Made by a program: the position numbers and the translations under genes | Notes under the pieces: generated by a model | Databases searched by the model: none | Told to the model about the DNA's origin: nothing | The model's input: only the letters and a program-made list of their open reading frames with translations | Shown here: positions 54,090 to 64,000 of the stretch, piece by piece | Layout: each line of letters opens with the position of its first letter | Position numbering within the stretch: position 1 is the stretch's first letter | Assembly: GCF_034190915.1 (NCBI RefSeq) | Contig: NW_026947489.1 | Span: forward strand, 55,428,001 to 55,492,000 | Source: Cavia porcellus | Lineage: Eukaryota > Chordata > Mammalia > Rodentia > Caviidae | Direction of reading: 5' to 3' | DNA length: 64,000 nucleotides

Positions 54090-54450
54090 TATAAAAACAG
54101 TTTAACGATAACAATAGAGGAAATACAGACAGTCACTACTGAACAACAAATTAGTACATTGGAAGATCACACTAAGAAATTCTCCCAGAAGGCAGCAGAG
54201 AAAAAAAAGAGACTCAAACTATAAAAGAAAAGCTAAGGATATAAAAGAGAGAACTAGGAGCAATGGTACCTTAATAATGGGAGAGCCAGAAGGAGAAAAA
54301 TATACACAAAGTAAAATGCAGGGACAAAGGGTCTAAGAAATAAGGGGTAGAGAAATCTGAAGGAAACCACCTAACCCAAGTGACCAAGGTTAACACCCAA
54401 AAAAGAGCAAACCAACACCACATGCACATTCTCAGCTCTAGCTGAAAAAT
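54090..54450 (+). pseudogene. L1 5' region fragment (old)
   Basis: 'cactaagaaattctcccaga', 'aggcagcagagaaaaaaaag', 'agactcaaactataaaagaa', 'gggagagccagaaggagaaa' and 'aatatacacaaag' closely follow old L1M sequence (aagaaattctcccagaatgcagcag..., gtctaatcggagttccagaagg...). Non-functional. Confidence 0.65.
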
Positions 54451-55779
54451 AAAATATCTGAGTTGTATGTTTAAACATTGTACAACAGCACGTAAGTCAA
54501 CTTTTTTAGTGGTAATAGTTTTCTGCATAGTTCTAATAGTTTTCTAAGTTTTCCTACATGGTGAAATTTTGCTAATGTCTGAGAAGAAGGCTTCAGAGAA
54601 GGGTTGGCAGGTTCAGCAAAATAAAGGAAGCTCTGTTAAATCTAAATTTCAGATAAACAACAAATAGACTGTCACATAAACAATGGATAATTTTAATGAA
54701 GTAGGTCACAAATATTACATGACTGTACATTCCTTCATTGAAAAAGTTCAATTCTAATATTCTATGAAAACATCCCTTAGCCACAAATCAGGACTATAAC
54801 AAAAATGTTATATTTCCAAATGCAATTTGAATCCATTCAGATTTTCGTGTTCTACAAATACAATCTGTGTCTGAATACTTTATTCCATTTGGTTTGCTCT
54901 CAAATGAACAATTTAAAATGTCAAAGAGAATCCCAGGGTTAGATGATACAGGCAGACAATGAGATAGCTTTGTAGTCCTGGGGCACCTGGGACTTGGCTC
55001 TGAGTAAGACAAACATAATCACAAACACCCACTGTGTTCCTGACCTTCCAGACAAGGACTTGAATAGCCCCCTATTGTTTATATTGCCCTAATTCACAGA
55101 TCTCTGCCAGCTTACCTTGTGATACTTACAGACAAATGGTCTCCCACTGATACTTGGTTTTTGTTATTTCACCTCCTGATCCTACTCAGTAGTGGAAAGA
55201 TTTCCTGATCATTCTTGGTAAAATAAAATTTTACTTCAATTTCTTTTCTTTTTTAAAAAATAAATATGAGCAAAAAACTAGAGTAGATCTTTTTTTTCTG
55301 AAGAACTTGAATGTGTATCCCATTCTGCAAAATAAAAGCAAAGCCCAAAGATGAACATTCAGACTAATGAATTTGTGAGTTCTCAGTCCACCTCTAGAAC
55401 CCCTTGTGCCCATGAGAAAACAATCTCAGTGTCCAACAATTGATCCGTCTCAGAGGAACAGAACGCACACACTTGTTCTGTTCAGACCTGCATAAAGAAG
55501 CAAATCTGACCTGGGATCCCAGTTGCTATCACCAACCACCACCAGGGCCAGGGTTTCCTCTCTCCAACACCAGGAAAATGCAAACTGCAGAAACTTGGCC
55601 TCACCTCTTGGAGGAATATAACCAAGTGCATCATCTGGAATCCAAGATCCTTATCCTTTCCCATACTTGTAAGTGGATCAAAACTAATTGTAGTAGATTT
55701 AAGTAATGGTCAGCTTGTAACACCCAGCTGAATGGAACCAGCATAGTGCTGAGTGTGGAAGGCCCACTTGAGGATTACT
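54451..55779. other. Unique AT-rich non-coding DNA
   Basis: No exon recognised. ORFs of 60-88 codons without domains. Confidence 0.4.
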
Positions 55780-56290
55780 GTCAACAGCATAGAAGGAGAA
55801 CTGGAGGGGAAGGTGGTGTGCTGTTGATTCTCCTAGAGAAGCCTGTCGTACTACCTTTCCTGATGTGAACTCAGTTGTTCTCATTGCAAGAGGAGCTTGG
55901 GTCCTAGCTGTCACTATGGATGGATGCGGTTGTTTTCTGGGGACCTCTTTTGGCTCCAGTGCAGATCCCTCTGCCTGCTGGCACAGATCCTTCATCCTGC
56001 TGGCACAGACTTTCAAGCTTCTACCACTGACCTTTGGGTCTTCCCAGTGCAGATCCAGGATACAGACTAGCATGAGACCTTGATGTAGACTGTAGGCCTC
56101 CAGCTGGACTCATGCAGGACACTGACATGGGGTCCAGAACTTCAGCTGGATTCTTTGAGTCTCTAGTGCATGAACAGATTGCTTGCTCTCTTTTGCATCT
56201 GACTTTTTGGATGAATATTATAAAATCATCCTATAAATTGTGTGTCCTATATTAAATCTATCCCCTTGTAAACTTTAACTACAACACTAA
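55780..56290 (+). mobile_element. MLT1-like MaLR LTR
   Basis: 'aagaggagcttgggtcctag', 'ctctgcctgctggcacagat', 'tgcagatccaggatacagac', 'gatgaatattataaaatcat' and 'gtgtgtcctatattaaatct' follow the sense order of MLT1C-like 3' halves (ctcctgggtctccagcttg..., cttgccgactgcagatc..., cctataaatct...). Confidence 0.6.
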
Positions 56291-56374
56291 CCTAAGTACC
56301 ATTAGAACCTTCCTATGGGAATAACTACATGATCCATTTCAGGCAGAGGGAAAAAGATTCAGGTGGTCTAAAGT

Positions 56375-56419
56375 GAGAAGGAAGGAAGGAAGGAAGGAAG
56401 GAAGGAAGGAAGGAAGGAA

Positions 56420-56485
<66 letters not shown>

Positions 56486-56490
56486 AAAAA
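56375..56490. repeat. (GGAA)n(GAAA)n polypurine tract
   Basis: 116 consecutive purines, first about ten GGAA units, then about 16 GAAA units. Confidence 0.97.
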
Positions 56491-56499
56491 TGAACCAAG

Positions 56500-57425
56500 T
56501 GATAAATCTGCAGACTGATGTGCAAAAAAATTTGGCTAAGAAATTATATCTAAATTGGCAACAACATGTACTGAAAAACTTTTTGGTTTGTGTGTGTGTG
56601 TGTTGTTGTTGTTGTTTTTTTGTTTTTTTTTTTTTTTTTTTTTTTTGCGGTACCGGGGATTGAACTTCATGACCTCGTGCTTGCCAGGCAGGCGCTTATG
56701 CCACTGAGCTAAATCCCCAGCCCTAAGAAAAACTTTTTAAAAGAATTGAAATACACAATGATATGGAAGTCAAGAAAGAGATCTTAAACATTCTTCAACA
56801 GATGAATAAAGAAAATGAGTTATATGTGCCCACTAGGTCAGACTTTGTTTTTTTCTTTTTTGAAGGTAGTAAAATACAACAGAACAAGTCAGAACAAAGC
56901 CAATCGAGACAATGCAGTGAAACTGATACAGAACTTCACAGCAGGATACCAGGAAACAGTAATAGATACTATAGTTTATTTCCTTACCTTCGTAATAGTT
57001 GTCCTTTCCATCAGGTTTAGCAAAATCAAACCGAATACACAACATTATAAAATCTATCAAAACAAAATATTGAATAGAGTAAAAACAATTAATCAGAACA
57101 AAGCAAAACGATGATAACAATATTTGCCTTCAATGTGATGGCAATTGGGTGGTCTTACCCACCCTTAAAAGACAAGGACATTCCGTCACATGTAACAGCA
57201 GGAGTGAACATTGAGAACATCATGTGCATTAAACTAAGTGAAACAGAACAACAAATACTGCATGATCTCTGTTAAATATGGAATCTAAGAAAGTCACACT
57301 CACAAAAGCAGAGAGTGGAGTGGACATTATCTGGATGGAGCTTGGAGGAATGAGGGGATGTTGGTCAAAGGGTACAAACTTCCATTACCCGGGATGAGCA
57401 GTTTAGTTACTAAACAAATCTAAAC
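56500..57425 (+). pseudogene. L1 3' fragment with nested ID SINE
   Basis: 'aagagatcttaaacattctt', 'caacagatgaataaagaaaa', 'cattgagaacatcatgtgca', 'ttaaactaagtgaaacagaa', 'caacaaatactgcatgatct' and 'tcacaaaagcagagagtgga' are the sense ORF2-end/3' region of an L1. The middle, 56,830-57,120, is A-rich lineage-specific 3' sequence or a further insertion. The ID at 56,585-56,726 is nested. No intact ORF. Confidence 0.8.
56585..56726 (-). mobile_element. ID SINE, young, perfect target-site duplication
   Basis: GAAAAACTTTTT occurs identically at 56,573-56,584 and 56,727-56,738. Between them: GT dinucleotides, GTT trinucleotides, T20, then GCGGTACCGGGGATTG, 'gtgcttgccaggcaggcgct' and TAAATCCCCAGCCC. 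The GT/GTT repeats are thus part of the element's tail (AC/AAC on the sense strand). Confidence 0.95.
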
Positions 57426-57429
57426 AAAT

Positions 57430-57665
57430 TTGAAAGCCTATGCCTGAGGTCCCTGACCTGACTTACTTATGAACAATTTCATGCAATACGTTTTCCCAAA
57501 AAGTAACATTATTAGAAAAACTTTTATCAAAATTGATTCAGGGGAATAAGAACACTGATCAGGGAACCCATTAGGGATCCCTTTGGTCTCTCTCTCTCTC
57601 AGATAGAAGCTTTCTTCCCCCAAGAAATATATTTTGCTCTTAATCTCTGTTGTTTCTAAAATTCA
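57430..57665 (+). mobile_element. Partial ERV LTR (R/U5-like)
   Basis: 57,588-57,650 (TCTCTCAGATAGAAGC, TTCTTCCCCC, AAATATATTTTGCTCTT) aligns with the 3' part of the LTR at 58,193-58,740 (TCTCTCAGACAAAAAA, TTCTTCCCTAATAAA, TATATTCTGCTCTTT). The U3 part is not preserved. Confidence 0.6.
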
Positions 57666-58192
57666 GTCTTCAGTCTTAGGAACTATGAACTCATATCAGA
57701 CATCAAGCAGGCTGGGGTTTCTTTCCCCTGTATCATTTGGAGATCTTCCACCGAGGTCACTGGACAGAGCGTCCTACAGGAGAAAGTTCTCAAGCTCCCT
57801 GAGAAGATGAAATCGCACTCCAGTTCAAGGGTGGATAGGCTGGTCACATTTTGTCTTCTGGTCTCTCCAGACTGCACCCAACCTGCCCTGCACCCAAGGG
57901 ATGCCTTGAGGAGGCTGCCAAACCCCAAGTGATCTTATAGATAAAACCAATGCCAAGGGTCAGGGTACAGCTCGGAGGTATAGCCCATGCCTTACTTAAA
58001 GGTTTACACCTACCCAAGACAAGAGAATGCCTGGCATCTATGGAAGACTTTTAGATGGACCCACTGAAGGATATCTCTGACTGCTGACCACAACTATGAC
58101 TCCCTTCAGCTTGAAGACACCAGATCACCAGATCGGTCATCACCCATTGCTGCCTCACGACATTTCGGGGTACTTCTTCAGAGAGGAAATTG
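57666..58192 (+). mobile_element. Probable ERV internal remnant
   Basis: Lies between two related LTR ends in the same orientation. It ends in a short purine-rich stretch (AGAGAGGAAAT) where a polypurine tract would be expected before a 3' LTR. No retroviral gene could be recognised; frames are broken on both strands. It is far too short for a full provirus, so large internal deletions are implied. Confidence 0.45.
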
Positions 58193-58740
58193 TTATAGAC
58201 AGCTAAGTCAGGTAGAAATATTATAAGCAGTCAGATAGGGCTGGGCTCTTGAAGGGGACAGGATACCTTGCAACTGTGGGGGGAGGCAGGCACCTTCACT
58301 GGGTCAGGCCTCAAGACAAAAGATAAATACACCCAGATACTTTCCCTAAGCATAAGCAACAGTGATTGATATCTAAATAGGTATTGATCACCTTGAGGAA
58401 GCCAGGAAGAGCCACTGATCCACCTCCTCCAGGAAAAGCTCCTGTTCTGTATTCACGCCCCCTTGCTATGTGACTGGCTTCCCCATTTGATCCCAATTTA
58501 GTCAATATTATCTGAGGAGTTGCACTTGTGATCCTATTGGTTGCCCAGAGTTTTGTCCCACCTCATGTCCACCTTGTGATTTCCCATTTTTCCCCACCTG
58601 AGATCAACCTCATTTCGTGATTTTGCTCTATAAAAACCCTTAAAAAGGCAGGGTCCTCTGCAACGCACTCTGGACCCCTTCTGTCTGTCTCTCAGACAAA
58701 AAATTTCTTCCCTAATAAATATATTCTGCTCTTTAAAAAA
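58193..58740 (+). mobile_element. ERV-type LTR, well preserved
   Basis: Starts TGTTATAGACAGC. Contains TATAAAAA at 58,629-58,636, an AATAAA poly(A) signal at 58,714-58,719 and C/T-rich R DNA between. Distances (TATA to AATAAA about 85 bases) fit a gammaretrovirus-like (ERV1) LTR. The 3' end is abrupt near 58,740, so the U5 end is probably truncated. Confidence 0.75.
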
Positions 58741-58774
58741 CAATTAGCTGATTCACTAAGAAATAAAAATACTG

Positions 58775-58862
58775 CATTGAGAGGTAGCTCAGTGGTAGAG
58801 TACCAACCTAGCATGCCTGAGATTCTGAGTCTAGTCCCCAGTACAATTAATTAATTAAATCA
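58775..58862 (+). mobile_element. ID SINE
   Basis: 'attgagaggtagctcagtgg', 'tagagtaccaacctagcatg' and 'gtctagtccccagtacaatt' with an AATTAATTAATTAAAT tail. AGTACA-type ID body. Confidence 0.88.
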
Positions 58863-59269
58863 TAACCCATAAAATAACAGAATAATCAGAAGTCGGTCTC
58901 TCTTAAAAAAAAAAAAAAAAAAGCCCAGATGGCAACTGTGAGTTCCAGGAAATTGTTCCAAAAGAATGTTTGGTTTTTTGGTTTTGGTTTTATTATTGTG
59001 ATTATTATTATTATGGTATCCTTTGTTCTTTCTCTGCAGAGTTTGAGGTTTTTTCAGGAATTTGGAACCATCCTCAGCCTGCTTCAGGTTCTCTGATTCC
59101 CACTGCTTTTCCTGTCACAGTTTTTGCACTGCAAACTCTTCCAGAGATTGGTGGTAAGAAGGCAAAAAATACTCTCAACTCCTTCTGTAACTCTGTGACA
59201 CTAGAACAATCTCATTATAAAACTTAGTAAGGTTAAGAAAGGAGAGTTAGGCTCCAGGTGCATTACTGA
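58863..59269. other. Unique DNA with an A-rich run
   Basis: A run of about 18 A at 58,905-58,922. No exon recognised; an 85-codon ORF shows no domain. Confidence 0.4.
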
Positions 59270-59640
59270 ACATAGATAGGAATGCCCTGAAAATTTTTTA
59301 GCAGATTCAGTCCATTAGTATTCTTACAATGTATAAATGTATAAAACTCAAATTGGGTTTATCCCAGGAATTGAAGGTTTGATTTAGCGTTACAAAATTA
59401 ATTCATGCAAACACTTAACAAATTAAAGAAGAAAAAACATTAATACAGAGAAAAAATGTTTTGCTAGCAATTTAATCTCTATCCATGCTTAAAATCCATA
59501 GTAAATTAAGAAAAAAAGAAAACATAATCTAAGAAGGAACACCTACCAAAGAACATACACTAAACAGCATTCTTAGTATTAAAACCCTGGCATCTAGTCT
59601 TTGGCATCAGCATAGAACAGCTGTTTGTTATCTAATCAGC
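59270..59640 (+). pseudogene. L1 ORF2 reverse-transcriptase fragment
   Basis: 'aattgggtttatcccaggaa', 'ttgaaggtttgatttagcgt', 'acaaaattaattcatgcaaa', 'caatttaatctctatccatg', 'cttaaaatccatagtaaatt' and 'actaaacagcattcttag' follow the ORF2 reverse-transcriptase region in order (ggctttattcctggg, aggctggttcaaca, atgctaaaaactctcaataaatta, atcatactgaatgg). Small deletions and stops make it a dead copy. Confidence 0.75.
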
Positions 59641-59689
59641 TCTATGCTGGAAATTCCATCCCCTCCCAGCCTCCACCTCCCCTCTTCTC

Positions 59690-59795
59690 CCTGTCGTTCT
59701 CCTCCTTCTCCTTCTCACCTTTTCTCCTTTCTCCTCCCGCTTCTCCTCTCTTCTCCCTTTCCTGTTTCCTCCTCTTCCTCCTCCTGGAAAATAGT
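59690..59795. repeat. CT/CTCCTT-rich polypyrimidine low-complexity DNA
   Basis: Irregular CTCCTTCTC, TTTTCTCC and CCTCCTCTT words with very few purines. Confidence 0.85.
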
Positions 59796-59902
59796 ACGTT
59801 TGCACACTTAGCTTCTAGCTCTTTTTGAATTCTAGCCCATGCATTGATTATATTTTCTTTTTTACTTCTTCCTATGAAAGGCATTTAAAATTAACTGCCT
59901 TA

Positions 59903-59978
59903 GGCTGAGGAGGTAGCTCAGAGAGCTTGCCTAGAATGCACTAAGGCTCTGAATTTAATCCCAGCACCATGAAAGAGA
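59903..59978 (+). mobile_element. ID SINE (old)
   Basis: 'aggctgaggaggtagctcag', 'agagcttgcctagaatgcac' and 'gaatttaatcccagcaccat' with a decayed A tail. Confidence 0.85.
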
Positions 59979-61675
59979 AGTAAATAAAATTAACTTCCTC
60001 AAAGTAAGACCTATACGTTTATTCATTTTAAAGCATAACATATGCCCTTAGAAATATTGTTTGAACTGAGAAAAAATACACTTCTGAAATACTGCAAATC
60101 TGACTTAATGTTTAGTATTATACAAATTATAATTTATGATTGTATGTATTTATTTACCGGGTTTATTTTTCCAATACTTCTGCATGTCTAAATAAAAACC
60201 ATTTAGTAGTTACAATTCAATACGTTCTATGTGGGGGAAAAAAATTTGCTTCAAAGCTGGTGCACTAAATAACGAACCTAAATGTTTAAATGTTTTGAGG
60301 TTTTATCATTATGCAATAGTGTAACTGTTGAGTAATTTAAATTTTTCATTCTCTTTTACCTCCTCAGAGTAAAGATACGCAGACACCTCCAGCTCCCACT
60401 TCATTATAAAATCAGACCTAAGTAAATAGGAACTAATTCTGCCTTACACTACAAGAGACCCTGTCATCATAATCAGACAGCAAAGTAATTTGCCAAACGT
60501 AAGTATTTAAGCCCTGGATTCTAATAACATATGTGTCTTTTCAGCACTAACGGCTTTACTCTGTTTCGTGGCAGCTCAAAAAATGGAGACAAAATCTCCA
60601 CTACCCGTTATTGTAATAAAATAAATAAATACTGCCCCATTTCATCTTCTCAATTCTGTCCTCATTTTCTCTGGTAACTCAACTCTGAAACAGCCGAAAA
60701 TATATTCAACTGTATCCACTTTTTAGTTTCAAGGTGAAATTTGTAGTTCCCTCAAATGATTACCAGGATGGCATGTAATGATATCTTACATTTATGATTA
60801 TTGATGTACCTTTTTATAGATTCATTTTTATGTTGAACTACCTGTTTTATATGCATTGATGAGCATAATTGTAATTAGTTGTCTAGCTTGGTAAATGAGT
60901 ATCTGCGATAATTTATGAGTGCTTCTAATTTTTAGTTCACACTTGACATTTTGATATTGACTTGAGTATTTTACGACTTGCTGGATCCATCTGATAAGTT
61001 ACATTTACAATGACTATAGCTGCAGATATTTATAAACATACAGGTATGCCTCAAGTTAATTCATTCAATATTTATTTTCTTCAAAGTGTAATGAGTTTCT
61101 ACTGCCCAGAAAAGACTCCCTAGCCTGGAAAGAAATTCCTAAAAATATTTTTTCTTCAAGTTGAATATACTAAAGTTATAAATTAGATACTTGATTTCTT
61201 TGAAAATTTTTGTTCAATTTATGCATCTTGCTGCTTTATTTATAAACCTGATACATTTTGCATTGAAAAGAAAAATCACTTTAATTTGTTCCTTTATTAA
61301 TATTCTCATGAACACTTACTTGACCAAATCAACATTTAACATTGTTAACAAAATTAATCAAATTTCTTTAGACCTTTAAAGTCTAATTACAGTACCAAAA
61401 AAAGTCTATTTACAAATTTAATATATCAGGTTCCCTCTCTTCAAACACTTGAGAAAATGTCTCGGGTTGGATTCACGAGCACACAAGGCTTCATATGAAA
61501 GTGATTTATTATTTTTTAAAAATTGACGAAAGAATGGAAAATAGTAAAAGAATACAAAGGAAGCCAAGTCAGGGTGCAATATCAAAGAAAGACCCGTGAT
61601 GAGTAACAAACTCAGTCCTACAGAGGATCTCTGGGAGCAACACAGGTCACGTTTTAGAACCTTGCTAATAAGCAG
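59979..61675. other. AT-rich unique DNA
   Basis: Long AT-rich domain without recognisable SINE or L1. Contains many TTTAT/AATAAA words, none paired with a transcription unit. Possible conserved or matrix-attachment DNA; not demonstrable here. A hint of an LTR-like end ('ggttggattcacgagcacac', 'aggcttcatatgaaagtgat') lies at 61,463-61,505, unassigned. Confidence 0.4.
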
Positions 61676-61676
61676 G

Positions 61677-61714
<38 letters not shown>
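61676..61714. repeat. (GT)n microsatellite
   Basis: About 18 GT units, interrupted once near the left end by GC. Confidence 0.97.
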
Positions 61715-61717
<3 letters not shown>

Positions 61718-62480
61718 TATTTTCGTACCAGTTGAGCTCAGTCATCCGCCAAAGGCAGCCCCTAAACCAGGAATGAAACTTCTGAAGCACTTCCAGCTGT
61801 GGCCACCTGAGGGCAGCCCTCCAACAAAGAGATGCCTTTCCTGACTGGGAACGCATATGCCCAAAACCAGTAAAAGGATTAGAGGGAGGACAGGACGTGA
61901 GTAGATCACTGTCCTCTGCCAGCACTGCTCAGACCCACTTGGCCCAAGTCCACTCCACTAGGATGATAGCTGCTCACAGTCTAGAAGCAGAGACTTTCAA
62001 GAGAAAGGTCAGGGGAGTGAGCTGCAGCTGGTTAATCTTCAGGTTGTAAGTGGTTATGTCCTCTACTCCAAGTCCATTCTACATTTTCCTTTTCCTAGGC
62101 CAGTACTGGTCTGATGAGATAACCCAGATGGTCACTTCTGAGGAGCCTCAGTCGTAGCTAAGTCATAGAGTAGATGCTATAATAATCATCCATCCCGTTC
62201 AAAATGCAGGACCCCCAGAGATGCCCGGTAGGTGCTAACCTACTTCCCTCTGCTCCCACCACACAGCACTCAGAGTCCTCCCTCGTGATGACCCACCCCT
62301 GTAGTAACTTCGATACCTGCTGAGCCACTGGTACAAGGAAACCAAGTGCCTGATTGGGTGGCATGCACAGCTGTGAGTATGATGGAACCCTTCCTGCATC
62401 CCCTAAAGGAAGCATCCTCTCTGCAACCCAGCAGACACAAAGATGCAAGCACAGGAAGCATAAAGCCCCCACCCACCCAG
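61715..62480. other. Unique non-coding DNA
   Basis: ORFs of up to 104 codons without domains. No repeat recognised. Confidence 0.4.
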
Positions 62481-62506
62481 GTCAGTGACAGTGACAGTGA
62501 CAGTGA
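62481..62506. repeat. (CAGTGA)n hexamer array
   Basis: Four CAGTGA units in tandem, encoding an artefactual Asp/Ser run. Confidence 0.95.
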
Positions 62507-64000
62507 TAAGATCCACTCTCATTTCTACCCTTTGATTCCAAATTTATGTATGTTATATACACTACAGCTCAGGAACAAGACATATATAAGAACTGTTGTT
62601 TCCAAGGTCTGTATAGTACTTAGGACCAAAATTCAACCCCACAGAGTTGTCATCTGCAATGCCTAATCAGCCTACGCTAAGTGGCATCCTAGTGTTCTTT
62701 CAGGTCAGTACTGGACTTGAATGGCTTTGCCAATGGCTTTCGCTGAAAATAGATTGCTTCCCCTCTGTGTCCCAAGTCAGGAAGTGACTCCAGGCAGTAG
62801 TGAGGAAGAGACCTCCCTTCACCAAATCATCCACTTTGGGTAAAGAGAATAGGAAAGTAAAAGAATCTAAGTGGGTTTCTTGGGTGGACAAAACCACAGA
62901 AGGTCCAAGATAGGATGATTGGGAGAAGGTTTGGGAAGAGTCTTGTGATGTGAGGGTGGCATAATCAGGGTGCCCCTTGGTCTTACATCCATTATGGCAC
63001 ATACTTAGCTGTCACGTGGGCCCACTGACTCAAGGCAATGTTTTCCAAGATATCATATCAAGAAACTGATTATTTCATGAGCCCGTAGGTAACAGTGGCA
63101 GGACACTTAAACTTATACCTGGAAAATACAACAAACCTGGTCACGAAAAAATGCTTGTCATATCCTTCTGGGGTGGAGAGTACCTACCACAAACAATTTG
63201 CAATCAGGTGGCTGATTGGTCTCCTCAAGATTGTTTATATCGCTGATCCTGTGTTAGTCTCTGCTGTTGACAGACAGAACAATCCCTAAATCAGCCTTAG
63301 TTCTTTTGGACCCCTGCACACCCATGCACAGCCTCCATCTCTCCCACCAAAGCTGTTCCACTCATCAGCCCCCTGTGACACCGGGAGGGTCAAGTACACT
63401 GGGATTGTCAAGGACAGACTGGTGCAACCCCTCTGAGATGATTGCCATTGCCTGCCTGATTGTTTAGCACCTCTCTGGAGTGGACTCTCTTTGATGATGT
63501 TATGAGATATCCCAACATGTATTAACGAAAAGCTAATGCTTCAGGTCTCTCCCATAGGCCCATCATCATGAGTCATTCCCAAAGCTCTTTGCAAAGAATT
63601 TATCCTAAAGTCCTGATAAACCAAATGGTCACTGCTCAGGAATCCAGATAGACCTTTTCCCAAAGCCACTCTTCAGGAAGCAGAAGTTCTGTGGGGGGAG
63701 GACATGTGTCCACCACAAGCACCAGGGCCATTTCCAAGTCAGGCTGTGCTGCACTAAGAGTCCACTGTTGGCTCATTCTACGACATTAAGACAAGCTTCC
63801 ATGAATTGGGCCCAGATTGGCTTCTTTCCATCAGCTGTCCAGGGGAATCCCTTCCAGGTATGAGCTTGGGAGGAAGATGGAGGAGAGGGGTGGTAAATAA
63901 CCAGGGATCTGGACTAGAGAACTGGCTCAAGCCCCCTTGACATGTTCAGTGCTGGAGACATCACTGTCCTTTCACTGTGGATTGCTGCTGGGCTCCCTGG
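62507..64000. other. Unique non-coding DNA to the window edge
   Basis: No exon, RNA gene or named repeat recognised. Compositional texture at 63,090-63,480 could be an old LTR/ERV piece, but I cannot support it. Confidence 0.4.

Noticed and set aside
56830..57120. Nuclear mitochondrial insertion
   Set aside because: A-rich sequence with several open frames, but no mitochondrial gene order or recognisable protein; better explained as L1 3' DNA.
57955..58010. Additional ID SINE
   Set aside because: Some ID-like words (AGGGTACAGCTCGGAGG) but no body, tail or duplication.
61463..61620. Another ERV LTR
   Set aside because: A few LTR-like words without TATA box, poly(A) signal or boundaries.

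Overview
This window is vertebrate nuclear DNA, almost certainly from a rodent. It contains no protein-coding gene that I can recognise and no obvious CpG island. The assignment rests on the interspersed repeats. There are many 7SL-derived B1-like SINEs, several with the internal duplication typical of rodent B1. There are tRNA-derived ID SINEs, including fresh copies with A tails and target-site duplications. There are also fused B1+ID dimers resembling the B1-dID/MEN elements described from squirrels, dormice and related non-murid rodents. Old pan-mammalian repeats (MIR, L2/MIR-like, MaLR LTRs, decayed L1) lie between them. The mix suggests a non-murid rodent of the squirrel, dormouse or beaver type. 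The species is inference.

Layout. From 0 to 22 kb there is mostly unique sequence with MaLR-type LTR pieces, nearly all on the minus strand, plus MIRs, one ERV-type LTR with TATA box and poly(A) signal (12.35-12.96 kb), a 318-base pure-purine tract (3.8-4.1 kb), and a decayed DNA-transposon copy split by a small L1 insertion with a perfect 15-base duplication (15.4-15.9 kb). From 22 to 42 kb the main features are minus-strand L1 fragments (22.4-23.8, 34.3-35.9 and 40.9-41.8 kb), several carrying nested SINEs, with dinucleotide and tetranucleotide arrays around 28.7-30 kb. From 42 to 47 kb lie unique DNA and SINEs. From 47 to 60 kb every oriented L1 or LTR fragment I could place is on the plus strand: L1 5' region (47.5 and 54.1 kb), L1 3' end (56.5-57.4 kb), an ERV remnant with a well-preserved LTR (57.4-58.7 kb) and an L1 ORF2 reverse-transcriptase fragment (59.3 kb). 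From 60 to 64 kb there is AT-rich and then mixed unique DNA.

No set of genes works together here. The window is best read as intergenic or deep-intronic DNA. The most useful non-repeat signals are a perfect-looking RFX X-box (50,568-50,581) inside a unique stretch, three unique stretches that could be conserved non-coding elements (9.34-9.71, 43.18-43.47 and 50.44-50.66 kb), one exon-like segment with good splice sites (27,975-28,051), and a 152-codon ORF beginning just after an LTR-like block (49.55-50.01 kb). None of these is proved by sequence alone. I found no evidence for a novel gene system.
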